A DNA stretch of 34,594 nucleotides from a virus. Position 1 is the stretch's first letter. Every line of letters starts with the position of its first letter. The position numbers and the translations under genes were made by a program. The notes under the pieces are model-generated. The model was not told the DNA's origin. It worked only from the letters and a program-made list of their open reading frames with translations, and did not search any database. The stretch spans positions 1 through 34,594 of the IMG/VR virus record IMGVR_UViG_3300037225_001374; one strand, 5' to 3'. Below, one piece after another: positions 1-7,432 of this stretch.

Positions 1-2
1 TA

Positions 3-242
3 CATTTTCTAAGTGACGAGGACATAGCAAGAGGTGGTGAGAAATTATTGCCTCAAAATTGTGTGCAGATAACCGATGAACAAGCGGCAGCGATTCAGGC
101 GGCTATCCCGCAACCCGCACCGCCGCCGCCCCCAGACCTGCTCGGCGACATTGCATCCTGGATAGCGACACAGGCTAATCCGCCACAGTCGGTGGTAGAC
201 GTGGTGGCGATGAAGATGGCCGTGAATAAGGTAAAGACATGA
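3..242 (+). CDS. Hypothetical protein, 5' partial
   Basis: The reading frame is open from the first complete codon of the window to the TAA at 240-242, so the gene probably begins left of the window. The only start-like codon inside is a TTG at 48, preceded by GGTGGTGAG, which would give 64 residues. The codons before it read sensibly (SDEDIARGGEKLL), which favours a longer protein. The visible part has a proline run (QPAPPPPPDLLGD) followed by a short helical tail. I do not recognise a family. It overlaps the next gene by four bases (ATGA), so the two are translationally coupled. Confidence 0.5.
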   Translation, partial: HFLSDEDIARGGEKLLPQNCVQITDEQAAAIQAAIPQPAPPPPPDLLGDIASWIATQANPPQSVVDVVAMKMAVNKVKT

Positions 243-772
243 GCAGATTATCCCCAGAGAGAAAGCAAGAAGTTATCGATTCATTTCATAAAGGAAATGG
301 ATTGAAGAGGACTGCCAGGCTTTGCAATGTCAATAGAGATACCGTTAAGTTGATCTATCGCAATTTGAAAGAAGCGACGGGCAAAGATATAATATGTCCA
401 TGTGGTAGACCAGTCACTCATCAAGGATGGTGTGCTCATAGATATGAATCAGCCGGACGGACAAAGAAGGTAAGAATCCGTAAACCATATATCAGTGTAC
501 AGAGGGAAAAACTAAAGGGTCTTGGAGATGGATTCAAGAGAGACAATCGTGAGAGCTGGATCAAATATATGTTGGCGAACCCTTATTATTTTGAAGAGAC
601 CTTTGGCATTGTATGGTCTTATGAAAATGTTCATACAATAGCTGACGAACAATTCTCCAAAATGAAGTGTCAATGCTGCGGGCAAGTATTTGAGATCATA
701 CGATGCATGCCCATAAATGAATACGATCTTTTTGCCGAAGGATTTGAAGATTCCAGAGAGGCTATTCACTAA
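239..772 (+). CDS. HTH and zinc-binding protein, possible small DNA-binding regulator
   Basis: A 177-residue protein. Residues 6-43 resemble the helix-turn-helix of transposase or terminase small-subunit N-termini (ERKQEVIDSF, then GLKRTARLCNVNRDTVKLIY). Residues 53-67 form a Cys/His cluster (C53, C55, H61, C65, H67), and a second cysteine group (CQCCG) lies at 144-148, so it probably binds zinc. There is no DDE catalytic core, and the flanks show no inverted repeats, so it is not an insertion sequence. The start overlaps the upstream stop, and the next small gene starts in its stop codon. Function is unknown; a DNA-binding packaging or regulatory protein is the simplest guess. Confidence 0.7.
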   Translation: MSRLSPERKQEVIDSFHKGNGLKRTARLCNVNRDTVKLIYRNLKEATGKDIICPCGRPVTHQGWCAHRYESAGRTKKVRIRKPYISVQREKLKGLGDGFKRDNRESWIKYMLANPYYFEETFGIVWSYENVHTIADEQFSKMKCQCCGQVFEIIRCMPINEYDLFAEGFEDSREAIH

Positions 773-930
773 TGGCTGACGAAGACAAGATCAAGGAAAA
801 GAAGAAAAGAGTCTTTAATTTTTTGAAGTCGGAAGGGCTCTTACAAGATAAAAGGGCTGGGACTCTTCTTATACACTACAACGACGGAGGGGTGACGAAG
901 ATCGCAGATCATAGGGATATCCTAAAATAA
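772..930 (+). CDS. Small hypothetical protein, 52 aa
   Basis: The ATG shares its first base with the stop of the upstream gene (TAATG), and the frame runs 52 codons to a TAA at 928-930. The product is charged: a lysine-rich N-terminus (MADEDKIKEKKKRVF) followed by a short beta-like part (TLLIHYNDGGVTKIADH). The tight coupling and ordinary codon usage support it as a real gene despite its size. It is the last gene before a 249-base non-coding leader. No family is recognised. Confidence 0.55.
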   Translation: MADEDKIKEKKKRVFNFLKSEGLLQDKRAGTLLIHYNDGGVTKIADHRDILK

Positions 931-934
931 TAAA

Positions 935-963
935 TTTACAGACGAGGGAAATTCGTTTATATA
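935..963 (+). promoter_or_regulatory. Candidate sigma70-like promoter
   Basis: TTTACA at 935-940 and TATATA at 958-963 are separated by exactly 17 bases. This gives a plausible -35/-10 pair immediately after the stop of the upstream gene. It would start transcription near 970 and lead into the head operon. A TTGACA at 986-991 was also seen but lacks a good -10 box at the right distance. Phage late promoters often differ from the sigma70 consensus, so this remains a prediction. Confidence 0.35.
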
Positions 964-969
964 GATAGG

Positions 970-1167
970 AGAAGTATTTTTTGATTTGACACTTTTGATT
1001 GATTAGACAAATTCATTCAACAGAAAGGATGCTCCAGATGAGATGATTATCTTTTAAAACCGGATAGTTCATACCCTTTTGATCTCACAAGGATCTATGA
1101 AACCCGCAGAACTCGATCTATAACACCTGTCACCAGCAGGTAATGATCGGCTGCGGGTTTTTATTTT
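970..1167 (+). other. Non-coding leader region, candidate leader RNA
   Basis: No convincing gene lies between 931 and 1179. The stretch begins with a candidate promoter and ends in a strong hairpin with a T-tract directly before the ribosome binding site at 1168-1172. A transcript from the promoter to the hairpin would be about 200 nt. It could be an attenuated leader for the head operon or a separate small RNA. The middle part (about 1000-1095) shows no obvious motif to me. Confidence 0.25.
1103..1167 (+). terminator. Rho-independent terminator or attenuator hairpin
   Basis: Three nested stems can be drawn: CCCGCAG (1103-1109) with CTGCGGG (1151-1157), an inner CGATC with GATCG, and an apical ACCTG with CAGGT. 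The outer stem is followed at once by TTTTTATTTT (1158-1167). The ribosome binding site GGAGG of the next gene follows with no gap. The hairpin therefore lies inside any transcript that starts upstream and could control read-through into the head genes. Confidence 0.7.
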
Positions 1168-1179
1168 GGAGGAAAGACA

Positions 1180-2319
1180 ATGTTATCATCGGAAGTAAAC
1201 ATAGTCAATGGAAGAGTGGTCTCGACGAGAGATGCTGGCATCTCATTTTCGATAGTTGAAGGTATTATTAAACATCATGCTCAATATGAGTGGAAAAGAA
1301 ATATTACCACTTCTGAAGCTAAAAAGATATATGAAAATGTTTCACCCTTCACTGAAGAAAATGTCGTCGCATATCTTAAACGCCATTATTATGAAAAAGA
1401 CACCGCCGACAAATCCATTTCCTGCCCGGAATGCCAAACGCTTCTTTCAACATTGAAGCATGGGGAGATCAACAATCACATCGACGATCATATCCGCAAT
1501 CTTTATAACAAGGCAGCACTCGGAGATAAGGTTACCCAGAAGATCATCAATCTGGAGAGGGCTCGCAAGAATTCGATTTATGATTCGACGGCTACAGAGG
1601 GCAAGTTTTATGTCAAGAAAATAGAGGGAACCAGTCTGTACGGTGTTTTTGAGGAAGGTCGTCCCAATCCCTTAATTCGCTTAGAGAACAAAGAAGAAGC
1701 TGAACGAAAAGCCAAAAGGATGAGAGAAGTGAGAAGAGATTCCAGAGATGCTCCCCGCTGCCAGACAAAAGATATCGGCTTTGGAGGGAAGGGTTATCAA
1801 TGCAGTATCTGCGGAGCGACAGATAGTGTCGCCGGGCATATCAAGCATGTCAAAGATGATGTTCTATATAGTGAGGGCAAGACGAAAATAAGCAAACATG
1901 AAGATGGGAAATATACAGTCGTTAAGGAAGGCAAGTATGTCGGAGAGTATTCTTCTTACGAAGAAGCATTGAAGCATGTCAAGGATGCAGGAGTAATTGG
2001 GATAGGTTCTCAAGTGAGAGTGAATGCAGGACATCACAAAAATGAATTGGCAAAGATTATTTCCATGGGAGAAGACGGGAACAATTATAGAGTAGAATTT
2101 CCCAATGGGGTTAAAGCCATAGTTTTTCCGATGGATATTACATTGGCCAATGATGCCAAAGATGATGAAGAAGATGTTTTCACAGAGGATCCCCTGACAG
2201 GAGGATCAAGTGAAGAAGCAATTTCTCATAATATAGCTGAAATGGTTAAAGCTGGTCATCCTCAGAAACAGGCAATAGCCGCAGCAATGAAAAAAGCGGG
2301 GAAGAGCAATCAGAGTTAG
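1180..2319 (+). CDS. Phage protein with two C2H2-like zinc sites and a conserved C-terminal helix motif
   Basis: A 379-residue protein started by ATG after GGAGGAAAGACA. Two Cys/His sites are visible: C82, C85, H100, H104 and C208, C211, H220, H223. A stretch near residues 275-325 (GSQVRVNAGHHKN, then YRVEFPNG) looks like a small KOW or SH3-type beta barrel. The C-terminus carries a motif often seen at the ends of phage proteins (EAISHNIAEMVKAGHPQKQA, then IAAAMKKAGK). It is the first gene of the head operon and lies upstream of the protease/scaffold gene. The role is unknown; a minor head or DNA-binding protein is possible. Its stop is immediately followed by the stop of the minus-strand HNH gene. 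Confidence 0.7.
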   Translation: MLSSEVNIVNGRVVSTRDAGISFSIVEGIIKHHAQYEWKRNITTSEAKKIYENVSPFTEENVVAYLKRHYYEKDTADKSISCPECQTLLSTLKHGEINNHIDDHIRNLYNKAALGDKVTQKIINLERARKNSIYDSTATEGKFYVKKIEGTSLYGVFEEGRPNPLIRLENKEEAERKAKRMREVRRDSRDAPRCQTKDIGFGGKGYQCSICGATDSVAGHIKHVKDDVLYSEGKTKISKHEDGKYTVVKEGKYVGEYSSYEEALKHVKDAGVIGIGSQVRVNAGHHKNELAKIISMGEDGNNYRVEFPNGVKAIVFPMDITLANDAKDDEEDVFTEDPLTGGSSEEAISHNIAEMVKAGHPQKQAIAAAMKKAGKSNQS

Positions 2320-2994
2320 TTAAGGAGACTTATGAAAAGATTTCCATCTGAATTTTCCAGTTTTTGTTTTCCAATGGATTTCATCATGACAATTAGGACA
2401 AAGAATCTGAAGATTTGTCCTAATATTATTTTCATGATTCATATCTTTGTGATGTCTTTCAAGGATGTCAGGAATTTTATTATATCCACATTTTTCGCAT
2501 TTTTTAAACTCTTTTCTATTAATGGTTTCAGAAGGTCTCGTTTTGTATTGATGATTTCTGTAACGATAATTAGCTCCACATTCGCGAGAGCAATGCTTTC
2601 TCTTTTTGTAGGGAGAATGAAGGAATGTTTTGCCACATTGCAGGCAGGCACTTTCTACTTGTTTCTTTTTTGTCCAGATCGATTTGCATTTATGAGAACA
2701 AGTTTTTCGAGGATTTGCAGAAGGAACAGTTTTAAATTCTTTGTCGCAAACAGGACATTTAATAAAGAATGCGGTTTTGATAATTCCTTTGGCCCAACCA
2801 AAAGTAGATTTTGCACATTTTGCAGAGCAATGTTGAGAGCTTTTTCTAAATACTTTTCCACAAGTAGGGCATTTCTTTTCAAACACTTTTCTTTTCTTGA
2901 ATCCAGCACATTTTTTGGAGCAGCAAGTTCTTTCTGGATGTTTGTTGGCCAGAAAATTTTTCGAACAAATAGGGCATGTTTTGATTTTATCCAT
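2320..2994 (-). CDS. HNH endonuclease with serial treble-clef zinc motifs (homing type)
   Basis: A 224-residue minus-strand protein. Four consecutive units follow the pattern CPxCxKxF...CSxKC (CPIC/CSKKC, CPTC/CSAKC, CPVC/CSHKC, CLQC/CSREC) and probably bind zinc and DNA. The C-terminus is an HNH nuclease: CEKCGY, then ILERHHKDMNHENN, then NLQILCPNCHDEIH, with the expected paired histidines, asparagine and structural cysteines. AAAGGGG lies just before the ATG. Free-standing HNH genes of this kind in phage structural operons are usually homing endonucleases. It is opposite in strand to all neighbours and fits exactly between the stop at 2319 and the start at 3038, as expected of a mobile intruder. 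Expression would need its own promoter, probably within 2995-3037. Confidence 0.9.
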   Translation of the reverse strand: MDKIKTCPICSKNFLANKHPERTCCSKKCAGFKKRKVFEKKCPTCGKVFRKSSQHCSAKCAKSTFGWAKGIIKTAFFIKCPVCDKEFKTVPSANPRKTCSHKCKSIWTKKKQVESACLQCGKTFLHSPYKKRKHCSRECGANYRYRNHQYKTRPSETINRKEFKKCEKCGYNKIPDILERHHKDMNHENNIRTNLQILCPNCHDEIHWKTKTGKFRWKSFHKSP

Positions 2995-3037
2995 GCCCCT
3001 TTATATCATATAGCTTAGAAGATATCAAGGATTAACG

Positions 3038-4549
3038 ATGCCCGATAAATTTCGGTTTTATATTGAAGAGCAGCTCTCTGAGAATATTGGTAGGACTCCA
3101 GAGGGGTTTCTAATTTGCAAGGATGTCCCGATCACGAGGATCGGAGAGTTCCTTTATAAGGAATCTGAAGTCCCTGTTCAAGCAGGGGCAGATGGTCTTG
3201 TTCGTATACAAAGAGACGAGCCCGATGTTTTTGCAGAAGATACAATCAAATCGTTTGAAGGGAAGCCGGTTACAATCGATCATCCCGATCAGGCGGTTAC
3301 TCCTGACAATTGGTCTGATCTTGCAGTAGGGCATGCGAGCAATGTCCGTCGGGGAGATGGAGTCCAGGCCGATTTGCTTTTGGCTGATCTTACGATCACG
3401 ACAGCAAAGGCAATAGAGCTTATTGAGGCAGGGTTGAGGGAAATTAGTTGTGGATATGATGCCAACTATGAACAGATCAGTGAGGGTTATGGTCGGCAGA
3501 AGGACATAGTGGGAAATCATGTGGCTCTCGTTATGAAAGGGAGAGCAGGGGCAAGGTGTGCAATCGCAGATAAGGAATGTACCAACTGCGGAACTTGTAA
3601 TTGTCAAAACAAAAATGTGGGTAAGGAGGTAGATATGAAGAAATCTGTAGTGGACAAGCTCAAGAGCATCAAGCGTTTTCTCGATAGTATCAAGGATGCT
3701 GATCTTGAGGAGACTGAGGAAGAGAAGAAGAAAAAGGCAAAAGATGCCGAAGAGCTTCCGAAGAAACTTCAGGATATCAAGGACAAGCATGCATCATGGT
3801 ACAAAGATGTCGAATCCGGGAAACTGGATGTCTCTAAACTTCCTATTGAGCTGAAAGAAATTAAAGATGAAGTCGAAGGCTCAAGCAAGAAAGATGAAAA
3901 AGAGACAGAGAGGGCCAAAGAAGCCAAGGATGCCGATGAGGAACAGAAGAAGAAGGATGAGGAAGCCGCAAAGATCAAGGCGTCAGACAAGAAGTTCAGA
4001 GATCAGGAAGGAAAGATCACTGGGCTTGTCGGGAAGGTTAAGGAGCTTGTCGGCCTCATGGAAGAGCTGGCTGAGAATGACGATGAGGCGGAGGAAGCTC
4101 TGGACAAGAAAATGAGAGATGCCGAAGAGGCGGAGAAGGAGAAAGAGGAAGAGAAGGCTTTTTCCGAGAAGAAAAAGGCAGAGGATGCCTGGCCCGATTT
4201 GGTTCATCGCGTTGAAGTTCTCAATCCCGGCATGCGGATTCAAGTTCCTACAAAGGATCATGCGAAGATCATCCGGCAGATCAAGCTCAACGCTCTCAAA
4301 GGCGCCTACACAAGAGATGAAGACAAACCGACAATCGAAATCTTTGTCAAGGGCGGCCTCGTCGATAAACTCACAAATGACGGATTGGATGCAGCTTTCA
4401 TCGGTGCTTCCGAGTTGATAGCGAGGGGCAGAAATGGCGGGATTCAGAGATCGTCAATGGCCACCCAGGATTTTGCAGCGGCAAATACGGTCAGAGCAAT
4501 CAACGAGAAGAATAAGGCTTTTTACGCGGCGAAGACTAAAGTCGCGTAG
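3038..4549 (+). CDS. DUF2213-type prohead protease fused to a scaffold domain
   Basis: A 503-residue protein. Residues 1-180 match the DUF2213 family of phage capsid maturation proteases: VTIDHPDQ with H82, GHASNVRRGDG, then LREISCGYD with candidate nucleophile S137, then GNHVALVMKGRAGARCAIAD. A cysteine cluster (C181, C184, C187, C189) follows. Residues 200-390 are highly charged Lys/Glu-rich coiled coil, as expected for scaffold. The C-terminal 100 residues are more globular. Protease and scaffold would act inside the prohead before DNA packaging and are then degraded. The gene lies directly upstream of the cement and capsid genes, the usual position. A strong internal ribosome binding site suggests a second product (see 3635-4549). 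Confidence 0.85.
   Translation: MPDKFRFYIEEQLSENIGRTPEGFLICKDVPITRIGEFLYKESEVPVQAGADGLVRIQRDEPDVFAEDTIKSFEGKPVTIDHPDQAVTPDNWSDLAVGHASNVRRGDGVQADLLLADLTITTAKAIELIEAGLREISCGYDANYEQISEGYGRQKDIVGNHVALVMKGRAGARCAIADKECTNCGTCNCQNKNVGKEVDMKKSVVDKLKSIKRFLDSIKDADLEETEEEKKKKAKDAEELPKKLQDIKDKHASWYKDVESGKLDVSKLPIELKEIKDEVEGSSKKDEKETERAKEAKDADEEQKKKDEEAAKIKASDKKFRDQEGKITGLVGKVKELVGLMEELAENDDEAEEALDKKMRDAEEAEKEKEEEKAFSEKKKAEDAWPDLVHRVEVLNPGMRIQVPTKDHAKIIRQIKLNALKGAYTRDEDKPTIEIFVKGGLVDKLTNDGLDAAFIGASELIARGRNGGIQRSSMATQDFAAANTVRAINEKNKAFYAAKTKVA
3622..3637 (+). promoter_or_regulatory. Internal Shine-Dalgarno and start codon for nested scaffold
   Basis: TAAGGAGGT at 3622-3630 is followed five bases after AGGAGG by an in-frame ATG at 3635. 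This is stronger than the site at the gene's own start. It lies exactly at the junction between the protease domain with its cysteine cluster and the charged scaffold region. Confidence 0.6.
3635..4549 (+). CDS. Nested in-frame scaffold protein (internal start)
   Basis: Initiation at the internal ATG would yield a 304-residue protein sharing the C-terminus of the DUF2213 protein but lacking the protease. The product begins MKKSVVDKLKSIKRF and is dominated by Lys/Glu/Asp-rich helices up to about its residue 190, followed by a globular tail. The arrangement matches the lambda C/Nu3 design, where one gene makes a protease-scaffold fusion and an excess of free scaffold from an internal start. The sequence evidence is the near-consensus Shine-Dalgarno and its position at the domain boundary. 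Use of the site in vivo is inferred. Confidence 0.55.
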   Translation: MKKSVVDKLKSIKRFLDSIKDADLEETEEEKKKKAKDAEELPKKLQDIKDKHASWYKDVESGKLDVSKLPIELKEIKDEVEGSSKKDEKETERAKEAKDADEEQKKKDEEAAKIKASDKKFRDQEGKITGLVGKVKELVGLMEELAENDDEAEEALDKKMRDAEEAEKEKEEEKAFSEKKKAEDAWPDLVHRVEVLNPGMRIQVPTKDHAKIIRQIKLNALKGAYTRDEDKPTIEIFVKGGLVDKLTNDGLDAAFIGASELIARGRNGGIQRSSMATQDFAAANTVRAINEKNKAFYAAKTKVA

Positions 4550-4595
4550 TTAGATCAACAAAAAATTAAACTTCTATTGAAGGAGGAATGAGATT

Positions 4596-5267
4596 ATGGA
4601 ACTTTTCAAAAAGTACAAAATGTTTTTCATGGTTGCGTTTATTCTTCTGATGACCGCAATCCTTTATCTGGTCACAGGGGATATCAGCCCTGTCCTTGCT
4701 TCTCCGGTTGTTATCGGATTGGCTTATAGCAACACTTTCCTTTACAGAATGCCCTCAGGAATCGCCGGCGATCTCACCCGTAAGGAATGGGCGGTTGTCG
4801 AGTCGGGGATCTATGATTCAAATTATCCGTGTTTACTTTATGGGATTCTCATCAAGTATGTCTCTGGTAAAGTCCGGCCGATAGCTGCCGCAGATGTTAT
4901 TGCATCTGTTCAGCAGGGATTTTTGGTTAGGACTTACCCTCTGCAAGATCCGATGGGCACGACACAGGCTGCTGAAGCTCCCGGTGGCAGTATTGCTCCT
5001 AATTTGACACTTGCCGCAAGCATTCTCAAGAGTGGATATATGACTGTCCAGCTTGGCAATACAGGCGGTACCGTATATCAGGGACTTACCGCTTATGCAA
5101 ACATCGCAAAGGGCGATCAGGTTTATTGCAGGAAGACCGTAAATGGAGCAGGTCTTGCCGGAGATTTGGAAGCAGGATCGGTTACAGGCAATGAAGCAAT
5201 CACCAACTGCTTCTTCCTCGGCCCGGCAGATTCAAACGGAAATACTGAGATCGCTTTTAACGTTTAA
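4596..5267 (+). CDS. Capsid cement/decoration-like protein with N-terminal hydrophobic segment
   Basis: A 223-residue protein with AAGGAGG upstream of its ATG. From about residue 50 it matches phage structural cement proteins: MPSGIAGDLTRKEWAVVESG, then YGILIKYVSGKVRPIAAAD, then GFLVRTYPLQDPMG. These proteins clamp capsid subunits from outside. It sits between the scaffold and major capsid genes as expected. The oddity is the N-terminus: basic residues, then a hydrophobic stretch (about 9-26) and VLAS at 33-36, which together look like a signal peptide or membrane anchor. The strong ribosome binding site fits only the long form, so the segment is probably translated. Confidence 0.75.
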   Translation: MELFKKYKMFFMVAFILLMTAILYLVTGDISPVLASPVVIGLAYSNTFLYRMPSGIAGDLTRKEWAVVESGIYDSNYPCLLYGILIKYVSGKVRPIAAADVIASVQQGFLVRTYPLQDPMGTTQAAEAPGGSIAPNLTLAASILKSGYMTVQLGNTGGTVYQGLTAYANIAKGDQVYCRKTVNGAGLAGDLEAGSVTGNEAITNCFFLGPADSNGNTEIAFNV

Positions 5268-5308
5268 TTAATTAACCCATCAAATAAGTATTGAAGGAGG
5301 ATACGAGT

Positions 5309-6280
5309 ATGACTTACGATAAGATGACAATTGACTCAACCGGCGCCTTTCTTGTCGGAGAGCTTGAGAGATTGGATCAGAAACTTCATGAACCCCTTGT
5401 TGCCGTGACATGGGGGCGTGATATTGATTTGAGAGAAGATGTTTCGATAGCGGATGAAGCATCGAGTTACACAAACAGTACCTTCGCGGCAGTGGGCGGT
5501 ATTTCACCGAAGGGCAAGAACTTCATTGGCAAGAATGCCAATGCGATCCCGGGCATCGGGCTCGATATCGGGAAAACGGTCAGTCCCTTGTATTTGTGGG
5601 GAACTGAGATTTCCTATTCGATCCCCGAATTGCTTTCCGCCCAGCAGCTCAGCCGTCCTGTCGACGAACAGAAGTTTGCCGGTATGCAGTTGAAGTGGCA
5701 GATGGATATTGACGAGATGGTGTACATCGGCGATACCGATTTTGTCAAATATGGTTTGATTAACTCCACAGCAGTAAGTGGTGGTTTTGTCGCGGCAGGT
5801 GCTGCTCTGTCTACGACATGGGTAAAAAAGACCCCTGCAGAGATTCTCTACGATGTCAATGCCCTGTTGAACTCCTGCTGGCAGGCAGCGGGCTTTGCAG
5901 TATGCCCGAGCAAGCTGCTTCTGCCTCCGGCTCAGTTCTCTTATATTACTTCGCAGGTTGTGTCTACTGCCGGTAATATTTCGATTCTGAAATTCCTTGC
6001 AGAGAACTGCATTTCCAACTCGGTCAACGGCAGGCCTCTCGACATTCAGCCCCTCAAGTGGGCAACTGGTCGTGGCGTCGCCGCAGGATCTCCCCTGACT
6101 GCAACTGATCGTATGGTCTGCTATACACAGGACAAGATCAGGGTTAGATTCCCGTTGGTGCCTCTGCAGAGAACTCCTCTGGAATATCGGTCGATCTATC
6201 ACTTGACGACTTATTTCGGCCGCCTTGGAGTCCTCGAAGTGGTGTATCCAGAAACTTTGTATTTTGGCGACGGCATTTAA
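5309..6280 (+). CDS. Major capsid protein (DUF2184-like)
   Basis: A 323-residue protein, likely HK97-fold. The chosen ATG at 5309 follows GAAGGAGG (5293-5300) at normal spacing; a TTG at 5291 lies before the ribosome binding site and is unlikely. Features fit the DUF2184 capsid family: an N-terminal arm with FLVGELERLDQKLHEPL, a TWGRDIDLREDV segment, EISYSIPELLSAQQL, a DEMVYIGD turn and a C-terminal beta sheet ending VLEVVYPETLYFGDGI. It probably forms the icosahedral shell. Its position after the scaffold and cement genes supports this, as do several nearby strong ribosome binding sites. Confidence 0.85.
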   Translation: MTYDKMTIDSTGAFLVGELERLDQKLHEPLVAVTWGRDIDLREDVSIADEASSYTNSTFAAVGGISPKGKNFIGKNANAIPGIGLDIGKTVSPLYLWGTEISYSIPELLSAQQLSRPVDEQKFAGMQLKWQMDIDEMVYIGDTDFVKYGLINSTAVSGGFVAAGAALSTTWVKKTPAEILYDVNALLNSCWQAAGFAVCPSKLLLPPAQFSYITSQVVSTAGNISILKFLAENCISNSVNGRPLDIQPLKWATGRGVAAGSPLTATDRMVCYTQDKIRVRFPLVPLQRTPLEYRSIYHLTTYFGRLGVLEVVYPETLYFGDGI

Positions 6281-6329
6281 CAAGTAAGCAGTACGCTGCT
6301 GAATAGCATAATTAAAAGGAGAAATAATT

Positions 6330-7046
6330 ATGTCCCCGCGAGTTACATTAAAAAGATCATTTGATTTTGAGTTCGGATCAGGGAAGCCCCCGACACCTGC
6401 CGGGAATCATTCCTTTACCGAAGAACAGATGAAACATATAGCAGTACCGGGACTCATAGCTGCCGGAGATTTGGTTATTGAAGACCCTTCGGCAGCTCCC
6501 AAACCATTAGTTTATCCAGGCCCAGTCCCGGGATCTCAAGGCAACTTGATGAATTATGAATCGAGGAGGATTCTTTTCAAGGAAGGCGGCGGGACGGAAG
6601 TAATTGTTGATAAGACAGAGAATCTTCTTGCCAAGAAAGAACTTGCATCGGCTCCCATTCCCCCTGCAGTTGCGGGAACGGAAGGTCCTACAAAACCGGA
6701 TTTCAAGAGAGATTTTGAGGAGCCGATCAATGAAGATATCACTGATAAAAAAGAAGAAAAGATTGTTGTTGATCCTGCCTCTCAAAATGGCCAAACTTCT
6801 CTCAAAAAGGAAGTTGGCGAAAAGGTCGAAGATGGATCTGCGCCCGCGGCCACCTCTGTTGAGGAATCTGGCCTTCAAAATGTTGAAGGGGATGCAACTG
6901 AAGGTAAGGGAGATGAGACAGATAAAACTGGCGATCTCTCTGAATCAATAGAGACAGAAGAAGAGAAAACCAAGAAGGCAGCTGAAGCCGGTAAAGAAAA
7001 TGTGGAAAGTAAAGAGCAAGCTCCTGTGAGAAGGAAGAGAGAATGA
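6330..7046 (+). CDS. Acidic, largely disordered head-region protein
   Basis: A 238-residue protein after AAAAGGAG. The first 60 residues (SFDFEFGSGKPPTPAGNHSF, then IAVPGLIAAGDLVI) look folded. From about residue 110 it is rich in Glu, Lys, Asp, Thr and Ser with no hydrophobic core, ending in a basic tail (VRRKRE). Similar proteins occur between the capsid and connector genes of this phage type, but I know no assigned function. It overlaps the next gene by ATGA. It could be an accessory head protein or an assembly factor. Confidence 0.6.
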   Translation: MSPRVTLKRSFDFEFGSGKPPTPAGNHSFTEEQMKHIAVPGLIAAGDLVIEDPSAAPKPLVYPGPVPGSQGNLMNYESRRILFKEGGGTEVIVDKTENLLAKKELASAPIPPAVAGTEGPTKPDFKRDFEEPINEDITDKKEEKIVVDPASQNGQTSLKKEVGEKVEDGSAPAATSVEESGLQNVEGDATEGKGDETDKTGDLSESIETEEEKTKKAAEAGKENVESKEQAPVRRKRE

Positions 7047-7432
7047 TAATTACCGCCGATCAGTTCAGGACAGATTTTCCGGAGTTTGCCAGTACGACAA
7101 AATTCCCTGACGGGTGGATTGACTTCTGGGCAAAGTTTGCGGACAATTTACTTCCCGCAAATCGCTGGGGCAATCTGTTGGAAATGGGATCAGAATTGCT
7201 CATTGCCCATAATGTCACTCTTCAGAGGATGGATATGGATTCAGCAAATGCTGGGCAGGCTCCCGGGACTGGCGATGGTCTTGCCAGCAATCAGGGTGCC
7301 GGATCGGTCTCATTAGGCATCGACACTCAAGCGACAATCGAGGATACGGGCGGCAATTATAATGCGACGATGTATGGAGTCCGATTTTTAAGGATGGCTC
7401 GTATCGTCGGTATAGGAGGCCTTCAGCTTTAA
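7043..7432 (+). CDS. DUF4054 head-tail connector protein
   Basis: A 129-residue protein resembling DUF4054: an N-terminal TADQFRTDFPEFAS motif, then FPDGWIDFWAKFADNLLP, NRWGNLLEMGSELLIAHNV, and a C-terminal Gly-rich part. Small helical proteins of this kind form the adaptor ring on the portal. It overlaps the genes on both sides (ATGA at 7043-7046 and TAATG at 7430-7434), so it belongs to a coupled connector block. No irregularities were seen. Confidence 0.8.
   Translation: MIITADQFRTDFPEFASTTKFPDGWIDFWAKFADNLLPANRWGNLLEMGSELLIAHNVTLQRMDMDSANAGQAPGTGDGLASNQGAGSVSLGIDTQATIEDTGGNYNATMYGVRFLRMARIVGIGGLQL

Noticed and set aside
239-772. Possible transposase because of the N-terminal HTH
   Set aside because: No catalytic DDE core, normal coupling with neighbours, and no terminal inverted repeats.
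986-1014. TTGACA at 986-991 as the promoter of the head operon
   Set aside because: No acceptable -10 hexamer at 15-19 bases; the pair at 935-963 is better.
2332-3018. A 228-codon + strand open frame antisense to the HNH endonuclease
   Set aside because: It is the mirror of a gene with clear HNH and zinc motifs. Its Phe/Ser-rich sequence is typical of antisense frames and it has no ribosome binding site.
5504-6283. A 259-codon minus-strand open frame over the capsid gene
   Set aside because: No protein motifs. It is the shadow of a capsid gene with a strong start and family motifs.
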